In this document: one piece after another, positions 33,143-44,462 of the stretch | Layout: each line of letters begins with the position of its first letter | How positions within the stretch are numbered: position 1 is the stretch's first letter | From: Hysterangium stoloniferum | Lineage: Eukaryota; Basidiomycota; Agaricomycetes; Hysterangiales; Hysterangiaceae | Direction: 5' to 3' | Length of the DNA: 64,000 nucleotides | Assembly: GCA_015178975.1 (NCBI GenBank) | Contig: WHVD01000032.1 | Location: forward strand, 1 to 64,000 | Program-made: the position numbers and the translations under genes | Notes under the pieces: model-generated | Database searches by the model: none | Told to the model about the DNA's origin: nothing | What the model saw: only the letters and a program-made list of their open reading frames with translations

Positions 33143-33823
33143 CAGTGGCTCAAAAACTGTCAATGTTTTCTCATTTTTTCATTTTTAAAAGGATAGGTTG
33201 GTATGGACCACTGACATAAGCAGAAAATCTAAGTAAATTATCAAAGGTACTATAGGATCATGGCTTGAAGATAAACCTTGGTTAATGTGATTTGAATCAA
33301 AACCCATTAAATAATAAATAAAACAAAACAGCTACTCATTGGGACAGTTTTTTTGACCCTTTATTTTTTGACCTGTGTTCCTACTATTATACACCAGTAC
33401 AAGGCAGAGGCCATGGGAACAAAAAAACATGTCACATGACTTTATTTGTATTTGTTTGACAGGTTTAAAGTGGTTCAATGCAGTGGCTCAAAAAATCATT
33501 CCAATATTTTGTTGTTTTGAAAAGATTGATTCACAATACAAATACCAGAGATCAGACAATTCTCAAGAAATTACCCAATATAGTACAGCATCTTAGCTTG
33601 AACTTGACACTTGGCTTATGTAATTTGAATCCAAATTGGTGGAATATTAAATAAAACAAAATAATCACTCATTGGAATGATTTTTTGACCCTCTATTACA
33701 GTATTTTGACAGAAAAGCACTATTTCAGTAAAAATATAAGTCTAAACCACTTGTGAGAATAATAAACATGTCATGTGACTTTGTTTACATCTGTTTGACA
33801 TGTTGACAGTTGGTTCAACCGCT

Positions 33824-34169
33824 TGATAAAATAAACTGAAGCCTGGGAGATCACACTATGAGGACCCTCTAATCAGAAGTGTAGCCACTAAGAGTAGAGT
33901 GGTGTAGAAGTAAACTGATGATATAACTAGGCTTCTAGTTGGGGTTTCCACTCCCCAACTAGATGTAACTACATATATACTAGATACATGGTCTGTGCAG
34001 TGGTCTGTGTGTAAACCTTATTAGTAAGGATTACCAATAAGGTTTACTGGACTATGGAAACACTAAACTGAATATACTAATCTGGACATTGCTGGATATC
34101 AGCTAATCGATGGCAATCACAAGACAAGATATGAGATTAATACTAATGGAATATTCACATATTTTAACA
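33824..34169 (-). mobile_element. Solo LTR (LTR family 4)
   Basis: 346 bp, TGATAAAATA to ATTTTAACA, flanked by CCGCT (33819-33823) and CCACT (34170-34174). In reverse orientation it aligns with the LTRs at 51986 and 53775 (for example GTGGCTACACTTCT, TAGTTATATCATCAGTTTA). It contains a hairpin at 33934-33963 whose arms differ from those copies but still pair perfectly. Confidence 0.85.
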
Positions 34170-34530
34170 CCACTCCTGAGTCTTTACCACTATCATGCAA
34201 GCTATTTCTGCTGCTCAGCACTTTACTATTATCTTTATTCTTCAAGAGGGGTATTCCTACAATCAAATCCAGACTAAAGCTGGTTTAGGAAGGGCTACAA
34301 TTAGCAGGATCAAGGCTGAAGTGCTTGCAGATAAAGAAAACAACCTAGCTGGCCATCCTTCTAAGCTACTACTTATAATAAACAATCAATTGTCCATTAA
34401 ATTAGCTCTGGAAACCTTGACAATGCTGTTCAAGCTACCCAATTCATTAATTCTCTCATCCCCAACTCTGTCACTTCCCAAACTGTCAGGAATGTATTCA
34501 AGAAAAATGGTCTTTACTCTGCAATATGTA

Positions 34531-35060
34531 AGGAGGATAACCCAAAACTTTAAGAGTTATTTATCCACTACTAAAGTATCTATATTTATATTGTTTGCTG
34601 TAAAATTAATATTTAATCAAATTCAGTCTATCAGATGACATTCTGGAGAATAAGGAATATTCATATTTATCTTGTATCTGACAAAATTTAGTCAAACAAA
34701 CATATATGGATTATTCTTTTGGGAATAAATTCCACAACAAGGATTGGTTGGCCAGATAGTTCTGGTTAGCTTTCTAAACCAAATAAATTTAAATTATATG
34801 AACTACATTTGAAAGTTTGCATAATATACTAGAGAATGCATCTCATCCCAAATATTAAGTCATAACCCAAATAATTTTGGTTAACCATGACATTTGTGAA
34901 TATTTTAAAAGAGTATCCAAGTTTTAAAGATGAAATTTTGGGGTAATGAAATATAAACTCCTAAAACATATAGTCATAGCCAAAGAAAATAGTCTCACTT
35001 AAAAATATGAGGACTTTTCCATAAAATTTTGTATATTCAATGAAGTGTGACTATCCTCCT
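34531..35060. mobile_element. Candidate MITE-like insertion
   Basis: About 530 bp of AT-rich, non-coding DNA inserted in the Tc1-A transposase. Its ends are AGGAGGATA and TATCCTCCT, an inverted repeat of only 9-10 bp. The target duplication is unclear (TA on the left, AA on the right). Confidence 0.5.
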
Positions 35061-35232
35061 AAAGATGAAAGTATCTATATTGAAGAAGACTCATCATCAG
35101 AAGTGACTTGAGTTTGCTCAGTACCATGACAACTGGACTGTGGAGGATTTCAAAAGAGTGTTGTAGACAGATGAGACTAACATTAACTCAATTGGATCTG
35201 ATGGAAAGGTATATGTTTGGAAAGAATGGGGG

Positions 35233-35977
35233 TGTTACGACCATGTCACAACCCGATGGTCCCTGAGGTTATCGCCACCTATCAACGATTCAAGTCATCA
35301 CTCAAGTCCTCGCATCGGAAACCATCAGTTCCCAATGCTGATGTATGCTTTCGCAGTGATCAAACTCCATTTATGCCCCCATCAAAATATACTCATACTA
35401 TCTGGTTAAACTCTGATACGTCCCTTTCCATTATGATGATCCGTTCTACTCTATGTTTCACACATGTCTAAAAATACTTGTAACTCTCGGACTCTTTCCT
35501 TTTCTCGTAATCCCGCTCTCGGTTAATGTATGGCCTCCGAACTAATCGTAACCTTCCTGTTCCTAGTCAAGCTTATTTGTCAATAATACCGCTTTCCACT
35601 CTTCTCCTAGTTAGTGTTTTTTAGATGCCTGATATTTGTATATGAACCTGCTGTAGTTGTAGTTACTAGGCAATCAGAATATCAACTAAGAATACCCTCT
35701 TATGACTATAGAAATCTCATACTAAGTATTCCACTTTCTGCCTTCGTGTGCGCTCACCCCCTCTTGGTCCCCAACCCCTTGGCCCGACACTCGACTTATC
35801 CCTCGATTCCGATCAGTAGTTTCACCAAGAGGTATTCGTTAGGACTAGTCTTCGCCCACCCGAAATTTAAGGACACCCGATAGATAACTGCAAGGGCGCA
35901 GCACATAAGCTGAAGCCAAGTCCTTCCAATCGGTCCCCATTGGTCCACTGACATTAGTCAGTTTTCAGTTCTTAACA
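35233..35977 (+). mobile_element. Solo LTR (LTR family 3)
   Basis: 745 bp from TGTTACGACC to TTCTTAACA, inserted in a run of G in the Tc1-A transposase with the 5-bp duplication GGGGG (35228-35232 and 35978-35982). The transposase frame KEWG / EPISN resumes after it. Confidence 0.92.
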
Positions 35978-36783
35978 GGGGGGAACCAATATCTAACTGA
36001 ACAACAACACCAACTGTCTCATGGTATGGGGCGCAATGGGGTGGAATGGTGTGGGAAGGTTTGTGGAAGTTCAGGGAACAATGGATGCTGGTCAGTATGT
36101 GGAGACTTTGGAGGATGGAGTGATATGATAGAAAGCTTTGGAATGCTAGAAATGGAGGGGGGCAAACATTACTTTCAACAGGACAATGATCCAAAACATA
36201 CAGTACATCTAGGAAGCCCAAACAGTGGTTTGAAGACAATGACATTCAAGTACTATCCTGGCCTGCCTAATCCCCTGATCTAAATCCCATTGAACACCTT
36301 TGAGAACACCTCAAGCATCACCTGCAACAATGTAGCTTCTATGGTGGTAGGAAAGGCCAAGGAGTGGTTGAACCAACTGTCAACATATCAAATAGATGTA
36401 AACAAAGTCACATGACACATTTATTATTCTTACAAGTAGTTTAGACTTATATTTTTACTGAAATAGTAGCTTTTCTTTCAAAATAATAGAGGGTCAAAAA
36501 ATCATTCCAATGAGTGATTATTTTGTTTTATTTATTATTCCACCAATTTGGATTCAGATTACATAGGCCAAGTGTCATGTTCAAGATAAGATGCTGTACT
36601 ACATATATTGGATAATTCTTTGAGAATTGTCTGATCTCTGGTATTTGTATTGTAAATCAATCTTTCCAAAACAACACAACATTGGAATGATTTTTTGAGC
36701 CACTGTACATCCTGACTTCTTACCACCATCATGAGAGCCATTTCTGCTGCTCAACACTCTTCTATTGTCTCTCTCCTCAATGA

Positions 36784-37338
36784 ATTTCTTGAGTCAATAT
36801 CTCCCCAAAGCTCCCAATCCTTGTTCGAAGTGTACAGTCGAAACACCTTAAAAACACAAAGCTTTCAGTGAATCCAGTAGCGAGTTTCCCATGTACAAGC
36901 CCTGGGTACATTATTTTGTGCTTTTGGATTTATTGGAATTCATTTAGGAGATAGATTAATTTTCTTGCAAAATTTTGTCTAACCCTGAACTCGTGGACGC
37001 TCACAACATACCTGCTGTGGACTTCAGAGGGAAACAAGTCGAGCCAGACATACAAATATATTCTCCCAATTTCAAGCGATCAGGCTTATCAGATATAACA
37101 CAGACAAAGATGACTGTTGAATTTAAAATAGCTGTTGATGATGCGTTCAATGACAGTGGTCCCTTCGAGCATAGTTCCAAGACTGCGTGTGATACACTGG
37201 GTCAGATTACATTATATGCGACGGCACACCAAGCTGCACAATTCCGGACACATGTCTTCCTTGTCCTTGTTTTCCCAAAGTATGTGAGATTCATGTGCTG
37301 GGACTGCAGTGGCATTATCATAATGGAAAAAGTCCCGT
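36784..37338 (+). pseudogene. FunK1 kinase gene piece captured inside a transposase
   Basis: Aligns without length change to 12930-12376 of the FunK1 gene on the minus strand: TTCTTGAGTCAATATCTCCC, TACAAGCCCTGG at the exon end, the intron (GTACATTATT to GAGATAG) and the exon reading VDFRGKQVEPDIQIYSPN, TLGQITLYATAHQAAQFRTH and MEKVPF. It starts right after the transposase codons for SLLQ and ends right before EGYSYCQIQ. The intron is present, so it was copied from DNA, not from spliced RNA. The last exon is in frame with the following transposase. Confidence 0.9.
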
Positions 37339-38426
37339 TTGAAGGCTATTCCTATTGCCAAATCCAGGAAAGAACAGGTCTAGGCAAGAGTACTGTGAAT
37401 AGGATTAGTAGGGAAGTAGATGGGAACAAGGAGAAAAATCCTGGGGGCCATCCTTCCAAGCTTTCTGGTCATGACAAACAGTCAATAATCCATCAAATCA
37501 GCTCTGGACAGCTCGATAATGCAGTTCAGGCTACCCAATTCATTAATTCTATCATCTCCAACCCTGTCACTCCCCAAACAGTCAGAAATATACTGAAGGA
37601 GAATGGTTTTTATTCTGCAACAAACCAAAAGTAACCATTGCTCAAAGCCATTCATCATCAGAAGTGGCTCAAATTTGCCCAATATCATGAAAATTGGACT
37701 GTGGAGGACTGGAAGAGGGTGTTATGGTCAGATGAGACCAAGATTAACAGGATTGGGTCAGATGGAAAGTCATATGTGTGGAAACAAAGAGGAGAACCAG
37801 TGTCTGACAGGACTACAACACTAACAGTCAAACATGGAGGAGGAAATAACCTCATGGTATGGGGTTGTATGGGTTGGAATGGGGTGGGAAAGCTCATAGA
37901 AGTGCAGGGGAGGATGGATGCTGAACAATACTGTCAAATATTGGAGCTGGGAGTACTGGAAAGTTTTGAAAAGTTGGAAATGCAAGAGGCCAACCATTAC
38001 TTTCAGCAGGACAATGATCCTAAACATACCAACTCCAAAAATATAACACATCACCCAAGGGAGTACATGAATTGTGGGAGAGAGTGATGGAGGAGTGGAA
38101 TGCAACCCAACTAGAAGTCTTCCAAGATCTAATAGAAAGTATGCCTAGAAGGATCAGGGCAGTTATAAAGGAAAAAGGGGGGCATACAAAGTACTAGAAA
38201 GTAAAATAATCATAGGTCAAAAAACTGTCCCAATGAGTAGCTGTTTTGTTTTATTTATTATTCAATGGGTTTTGATTTAAATCACATGAACCAAGGCTTA
38301 CCTTCAAGCCATGATCCTATAGTGCCTTTGATAATGTACATAGATTTTCTGCTTATGTCAGTAATCCATGCCAATCCAATCTTTCAAAAATGAGAAAACA
38401 TTGGGACAGTTTTTTGAGCCACTGTA

Positions 38427-38690
38427 TGTATAGTGTAACTTCATGTTGAGGGCCTTTCCAAGGATGTAAAGGAATGAGATACAAACTTGGAACCCCAATC
38501 AGAAGTTACATGGGACAGGACATCATGCTTGGAAAAGATGTGAATTATAAAAAGTTCCACTAGTTGCACAGATGTAATGGTGTCATGTGTAGGGATGAAA
38601 ATACCTTGCTTGGAGAATTTTTCAACAAAAATTAGGGTTGCAGTATGGCCTTCAGAGTCTGGTATTTGTTCAATAAAATCCATGGGTATT
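38427..38690 (-). pseudogene. Gypsy integrase fragment, proximal half (Gypsy C)
   Basis: Minus strand MDFIEQIPDSEGHTATLIFV, SKQGIFIPTHDTITSVQLVE, HVTSDWGSKFVSHS: the first two catalytic aspartates of the integrase core (MDFIE and TSD). It continues at 33142 downward; Tc1-B sits between. Confidence 0.88.
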
Positions 38691-39046
38691 CTGGTACTGG
38701 TTTTATACTAAAGTAAACAGAAGCATAGAAGGCTGAAAATGGAGAGTTGATATTGATGGAACAAAGAAAATTAGTGTAACAGGAGATCAAGAAAAAGGGA
38801 AACAAGACAACAGAAAAAACAAGAACTCTGAGGTGGCAAATGATGTGGTGAATTGGTGTGACAAGTGATGGAATGCCATTGAAACAGAAATGGGATGGAG
38901 TGGGCAGAAAAGGAAATCATTAAGTGTGTGTGTTATCAGGAGTTTTTAAGTAGGAAATCTAGGATTTTCCAGTGAATATTCTGAAGACTTTCAGAAATAG
39001 CCCCAGGAGCTCCCAGGAAATCATCTGGGGAGTTTCCAGGAAAACA
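38691..39046. other. No recognisable gene
   Basis: CpG-poor sequence between the integrase fragment and the gag-only Copia element. No domain or repeat recognised. Confidence 0.4.
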
Positions 39047-39051
39047 TTTGG

Positions 39052-40510
39052 TGTTGGTTTTAGTTATATTATGTTGTAAGTCATTGAGGAAACTCACAAT
39101 TTACTAAATATGCACTTTTGTAGAATATGCTCAGTTAAGATGTATTTTACAGTAGCTTAGTCATACCTACAAAACTTTGTCTGAGTATCTATAAACCATC
39201 AACATCTTACAGGTTATGAGCCCTGCCCTGTTGCTTTAAAAAGTCACATTAATACTATGTATCTCATTATCCTATGTCCAACATCAATGCTTTGCTAGCA
39301 AGCATCCCAAAACTCTTGGGTGATAACTACCACAAATGGAAGTTTTCACTGTCAATGGTTCTGCATTGTGCTGGATCATGAAGTGTTGTGAGTGGTGGAA
39401 CAATGGCACCTAAAGATGAGAGTAGCAAGGAGTATTTAGAATGGGCAAAGCATTCGGAGGATGGTTATATGGCAATTGGACTCACAATTGCATCAAGCCA
39501 ACAATTGTATATTTGGGGTTGCACCACTGGACCTGAGGCATGGCAAGCACTTGCAAAAATCTATCAGGAAAATAATTGGGCCAATTGGATTTCATTGAAA
39601 CACCAGCTCTATATGTACCAGCATGATGTCAAAAAGCCAGTGATGGAATATGTCCATGGCATTTTGACTCTGGCTTCACAGCTTCAAGCAATTGGAGTCA
39701 AGTTACATAAAGAGGATGTGCTGGATATGCTCATCTATTGTTTAGCTCCAGAATTTAGTGTGGTTGTGACCATGCTTATATGTACAGCATGTGGGATCAC
39801 TTACTGTCGAGGATATTTCCATGGTGCTGGTAGAAGAAGAAAGCCATCTGAAAGGGTGGAAGGACACTGAGAGTCAAATTGCGATGAAAATGAAAACAGA
39901 CTCACCAAATGTGAAATGGCCAAGAAATTGCTATAAATGCAATGGTGAAGGTCATATTGTGCATTTTTGTCCTGTGCTGAAGCCAGTTGATTTGTTGTCA
40001 AGTGGATCACCTGCCGAAAACCTGGAGGCTCTCACTGCAAGCACAAGGGAGAGTGCTTTTATTTTGCATGTCTAATTTTGTCATGTGGACTAGGAGTTGT
40101 GAGGAGGGCTCCAAGGTCTGGCATTTTTATTCTTGGAGGTTGGGGGAATGTGTACTAGGAGCAAGGGATGCTCCGAGGTACAATTCGACACCAAATGTAC
40201 CAGATGATTTTCTGCATCTAGTCGGTGCAGTGTATTTTCAAGTTCAGACAAATATTAGGTCTAGTGGGTGCAGTGGATTTTTGTTTTCAATTTTTGGATG
40301 GATTTTGCATGAAGTGGGTGCATTCTCAACAACATACAAAGTGGGTGGGTTGGTTTTAGTTATATTATGTTGTTGTAAGTCATTGAGGAAACTCACAATT
40401 TACTAAATACACACTTTTGTAGAATATGCTCAGCTAAGATGTACTTTACAGTAGCTTGGTCATATGTACAAAAATTTGTCCAAGTATCTATAAACCATCA
40501 ACATCTTACA
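39052..40510 (+). mobile_element. Gag-only Copia-type LTR element
   Basis: Short LTRs of about 160 bp (39052-39211 and about 40348-40510; from TGGTTTTAGTTATATTATG to CATCAACATCTTACA) flanked by the 5-bp duplication TTTGG (39047-39051 and 40511-40515). The 1.1-kb interior holds a gag gene and no reverse transcriptase, RNase H or integrase. A purine-rich stretch GTGGGTGGG precedes the 3' LTR. It must have been moved by enzymes of another element. Confidence 0.88.
39274..40076 (+). pseudogene. Copia-type gag (UBN2-like) with zinc knuckle
   Basis: ATG 39274 gives MSNINALLASIPKLLGDNYH and KWKFSLSMVL, a TGA after CAGS, then EEYLEWAKHSEDGYM-like sequence, GLTIASSQQLYIWGCTTGPE, AWQALAKIYQENN, LYMYQHDVKKPVMEYVHGI and LIYCLAPEFSVVV, the order of Copia gag (UBN2 family). 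Frames shift near 39780, after which NCYKCNGEGHIVHFCP supplies a zinc knuckle (CX2CX4HX4C). It would coat element RNA. Confidence 0.85.
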
Positions 40511-40515
40511 TTTGG

Positions 40516-41310
40516 GGGTATCAGAATATTATGGGGTACAAGAAGGACTTGACTTCAGCTCATGTGCTGTGCCCTCACACAATTGTTGGGTTATAACAAC
40601 TTCTAACAGGTATTGATCTGGGTACACTGAGTCTGAGAATATGTGAGAGAACCAGAAGTCAGAAGGCCAAGGGCTCAGAAAATATGCTGGGTGAGGACAA
40701 GTAGTTAGATGACATAAAAGGAGGTTGAGTTACAGGGTACAAGAAGGACTTGGCTTCAGCTCATGTGCTGCATTTACACCCATGTTTGGGTGTCTTTATT
40801 TCAAGTTGACAGATGTTACATGAGAGGTATAGATAACCAGAGTTCTGAGGAGTTCCAGATATTGAGTGTACAGAAAGAACAAATGAGTAGAGTTGTTCAG
40901 TTCTGTGTTGGGGACTTATTCTGGAACTATTGGGAAATAACTGGGAAATTGGATACTTCCAGGTAGGGTCAGGACTTGGCATAAGCTTATGTGCTGCACC
41001 CCTATGCAAACACTTGGATATTCTTAATTTCAGAGAACTGATAAGTGTCAGAGAGCTTATGGATATTCAGAGTTCTGAAGAGTTCTGAATATCAAGCATA
41101 CAGAGAGAGAAGAGGAATATGTAAGCTAACTGAGTTGATATCAGATCTAAGGTGTAAGTACAAATGTGTGGAAATTAATATAGACTCTCTGGCTATTGCA
41201 CTACAAATTGAGATCACAATAAGAACAGATTAGGATAGAGGTTCCAAATCAGGAACATAATAAGCAAACAAATGAATACTTGTCAATGGACAAGTTACTA
41301 AATACAGAAC
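40516..41310 (-). repeat. Decayed LTR tails, reverse orientation
   Basis: Three copies of the common LTR block in reverse (near 40545, 40745 and 40975: AAGGACTTGGCTTCAGCTCA-type). From about 40960 to 41310 the sequence is a reverse copy of LTR family 1, including ATATCAGATCT near 41131 and ACTTGTCAATGGACAAGTTA near 41280. It truncates the Helitron helicase. Confidence 0.75.
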
Positions 41311-42865
41311 AAAGTATGTCCAGAGATTAGTTGGTTTCCAGAGGTGGAGAATAGATCAGAATATTGGATATGCTTCCACAGTTCTGATTTCTGGATACAT
41401 TGTCCAATGATCTGTTCTTTTGAACCCTTTGGTACAACAGGCAAAGTCTGCTGGAAATCACCTCCCCAGGCCACAGGAATCCCTCCAAAGGGAAGATCCT
41501 CCTTGTCTAATAAATCCCTCAGGGTTCTGTCAACTGCCTCACATGTGAAACGTGACTGCATGGGAACTTCATCCCAGATAATCAGTTGGACCTTCTTCAT
41601 GAGCTCTGCTTTTTCTGAACCCTTTTTGATATGACATAGAGCATCCTTCTCACAGGGAACAGGGATTGAAAATGTGCTGTGAGAAGTGCGACCACCCTTG
41701 AGAATCATTGATACAATTCCAGAAGATGCCACACAAAGTACAATGTAGCCCTTGGCACGACATGCATGTGCCAGAGTATTCCATACAAAGGACTTGCCAG
41801 TGCCACCTGGACCATTGACAAAAAAAAATTTGCCCTGCTGCTCATCCACTGCCTTCATTATAGTCTCAAAGGCAGCTTGTTGTTCAGGATTACACTTTTC
41901 AAGATTGGCTTGGGCACTGGCATGCTCAATATCGACATCATAATCTGACTGCTCCCTAATGAGATGGTTGCCAACAATCCCATCCCAAACATCAGTGCAG
42001 TTTGGCATGGTTGGATAGTGTGAGAGGGACTTTCCAGAATAGCAGAGGATCTTATCAATCTCATAGAGACCAAAGTCATAAATCCTGTGTGATGATGGAT
42101 TGAGAATGCCATGTTTTTGCTGAAGTATGAACTTCAAATCATCACAAAGAAATACTTTGAAGTCATTCCAGAGTTCATGGGGTTGTGCAGGGGAGAACAT
42201 GGTCAAAATGATAGCAAACAACCTGCAAAGTTGAAACCCAGACTCTATGTGACTGGCTTCTGTGAGGTACATGTGCCACTGGTGGTCATCTTCAAGCAAA
42301 CCATGTGCAACACAGGCTTGCTGAAATGTGGGATAAGTCTCACCCTGAAAAGTCCTGAGCTCTTCAAATGAGGTGGCACCTTTGACAATAGTGAGCAAAG
42401 TACAGAGGTGGAATCTTTCCCCACTGGCAATATTGACAAAATGAATGTGCCCTATGGAAAAACCACTTTGACGTGGCTTCCATGATTTCTTCTTGGGGAC
42501 ATATGTGAAATACTCAGGAAAGTCCATATAAAATGTGTCCTGGGCATGCTGTCCATTATAACCAATGAGACCCTTGGCATTAGCTTCAAAATAAGCCATG
42601 AGAGTTGTCCCTGAACACTCTGCCCTTTGTAAAGCCTCAGCAGGACCTTGATCACCATCAAAAAGTACAGTATTTTCCCCAGGAAGATGGACACCAAGTG
42701 CCATTACTGCAGGAACCTGGGTGTGGAGTTCATTACACATTAATTGCCAAACAGATTCATGTGCACTGACATAATGTGCATCAAGGTACTGTTGAATTTC
42801 ATCTGGTGTCTTTCCAAATTCCATAGTTGTACAATCATGGCCCTTGTAACAGTATTTATGCATGT
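41298..42865 (-). pseudogene. Helitron PIF1-like helicase part
   Basis: Starts with the end of the Rep domain (MHKYCYKGHDCTTM, the tyrosine-bearing KYxYKGHD block) and continues to the helicase: NPEQQAAFETIMKAV, Walker A FFVNGPGGTGKSFVWNTL, SSGIVSMILKGGRTSHSTF, Walker B QLIIWDEVPMQ and GGDFQQTLPVVPKGS. It unwinds DNA during rolling-circle transposition. The protein ends soon after SELWKHI in unrelated sequence, so the last helicase motifs are missing. Upstream it joins the frame at 44470 across the LTR at 42866. Confidence 0.93.
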
Positions 42866-44457
42866 TGTTATGACCATGTCGCAATCCTATCAGTCCCCGA
42901 GGTTATCATCACATATTGATGATTCAAGTTACTGTTCAAGTCACCACATCAGAAACCATCAGCCTCCTGATGCTGATGTACATTTTTGTGGTGATCAAAC
43001 TCCATTTACGCCCACATCAAAATATACTTGAACTATCTGGTTAAACTCTGATACGTCCCTTTTATTATTATGATGATCTGCTCTATCCTATGTTTCACAT
43101 ATGTCTATATATCTTTGTAACCCTCGAACTATTTCCTTTTACTGTGATTCCGCTCTTGGTTATCATCAGCCTCCAAACTAATCATAAACTTCCCATTCCT
43201 AGTCAAGCTTATTGTTAATATTTGTTACGACTGGACAATCCCGCCGGACTCCAGGCACTAACCCGTACGCCCCCACGTGCTACAAGCACCAATCATCTGT
43301 TTATAGGATTTCCTGCCCAGACTCCGTTACGTCAAGACTTGTTACATTCGACCTCATTATGACACATATCTGTCACCGGACTTCCCGTGGACTCCGACTC
43401 TGTCTATGTCCGTCTTTGTCCCACGCATCAGTCACTGGTCCCCACTTAGAATCCCGTCACCACTCTAATCGAGCCCCGTTCCCGTTTTAGTCAAATGACC
43501 TGTCACAATTTAGGACTCCGCTCCTGCTCCGTTTCCTGTTATGGGTTATGCTTTGTCACGATTCAGACTCCGCTCCGTTCCGTTCCATTCCTAACACCAA
43601 TTTGGTGTTTACTATTCCCGTTTCATGTTTTGTTAGTTTCGTTTCACCATTACTGGATTTGGTATGTCATTCACTCCATGGTCTATATAAACTGGCAGAT
43701 GTTGTACATACAATCCAGTCAGAAAATTAGCTTAGATTCCCACCAGTAATCTAATAACATTTTCTGCTCTAAAACCTTACTTGATTCACATCGCTCGCAC
43801 TAGTCGGAGCCCACGGGCTCCGGCACATCTATCTCTCTCAACTATCTCAACTCACGACCCACAACCTCCGACTTACGACCCACGACCCCCGACTTACGAC
43901 CTACGACCTACGAACCCTGCCCGGACTCCCCGGGATCCCCGTCTGTCTGTTTGAAATTGGACAACACGATCTAGCGAGGGTGCAGCCTATAAGCTGAAGC
44001 CAAGTCCTACCAGATATCCTGCGGGTTTCTCTGGAAACCCGGCCTGTGTGTGTATCCTAACAATATTGTTTTCCACCCTTCTCCTAGTTAGTATTTTCTA
44101 GATGCCTGATACTTGTATATGAACCCGCTGTAGTTGTAGTTACTAGGCAATCAGAATATCGACTCAGAATACCCTCCTACGCCTCCAGAAGTCTCATACT
44201 AAGAATTCCATCTTCCGCCTTCGCGTGCGCTCGCCCCCCCCCTTTCGGTCCCCAACCCCTTGGCCCAACACTCGACTTATCTCTTGATTCTGATCAGTAG
44301 TTCACCGAGAAGTATTCATTGAGACTAGTCTTTGCCTGCCCGAAATTTAAGGACACCCGACGGATTACTGCGAGGGCGCAGCACATAAGCTGAAGCCAAG
44401 TCCTTCTGATCAGTCCCCGTCAGTCCACTGATATTAGTCAGTTTCTAGTTCTTAACA
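42866..44457 (+). mobile_element. Solo LTR (family 3) in the Helitron, itself holding a family 2 solo LTR
   Basis: Outer LTR from TGTTATGACC to TTCTTAACA with duplication CATGT (42861-42865 and 44458-44462). Inside it a second LTR, 43223-44062, starts TGTTACGACT and ends ATCCTAACA with duplication ATATT (43218-43222 and 44063-44067). The outer LTR interrupts the Helitron frame between LTFTN and KYCYKGHD. Confidence 0.95.
43223..44062 (+). mobile_element. Solo LTR (LTR family 2), 840 bp
   Basis: The best-preserved copy of family 2: TCTATATAAACTGGC (TATA, about 43682), AGTCAGAAAATTAGCTTAGA about 30 bp downstream, and AAGCTGAAGCCAAGTCCTAC near 43990. 5-bp duplication ATATT. Confidence 0.95.
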
Positions 44458-44462
44458 CATGT

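Larger units (their letters stand above)
33481..36705 (+). mobile_element. Tc1/mariner element (Tc1-A) nested in Tc1-B
   Basis: Starts CAGTGGCTCAAAAAATCATT and ends AATGATTTTTTGAGCCACTG; TIRs of about 250-300 bp. The target duplication is TA on the right (36706-36707) and TG on the left (33479-33480), probably a decayed TA. Transposase remnants: MQAISAAQHFTIIFILQEGY at 34195, DNWTVEDFKRVL at 35125, KVYVWKEW at 35208 and SPDLNPIEHL near 36272. It is interrupted by a solo LTR (33824-34169), a 530-bp insertion (34531-35060) and another solo LTR (35233-35977). Confidence 0.88.
33143..38424 (+). mobile_element. Tc1/mariner element (Tc1-B) carrying nested insertions and a FunK1 piece
   Basis: Terminal inverted repeats of about 200 bp (left CAGTGGCTCAAAAACTGTCA, right ...TTTTTTGAGCCACTG) flanked by TA (33141-33142 and 38425-38426). 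The transposase start MRAISAAQHSSIVSLL is at 36731. A 555-bp FunK1 piece follows, then EGYSYCQIQERTGLGKSTVN, HQISSGQLDNAVQATQFINS, a stop after NQK, ENWTVEDWKRVLWSDETKIN, NLMVWGCMGWNGVGKLIEVQ and HYFQQDNDPKHT, where the third catalytic region is damaged. Without the nested Tc1-A and the FunK1 piece the element would be about 1.5 kb. It interrupts the Gypsy C integrase. Confidence 0.9.
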
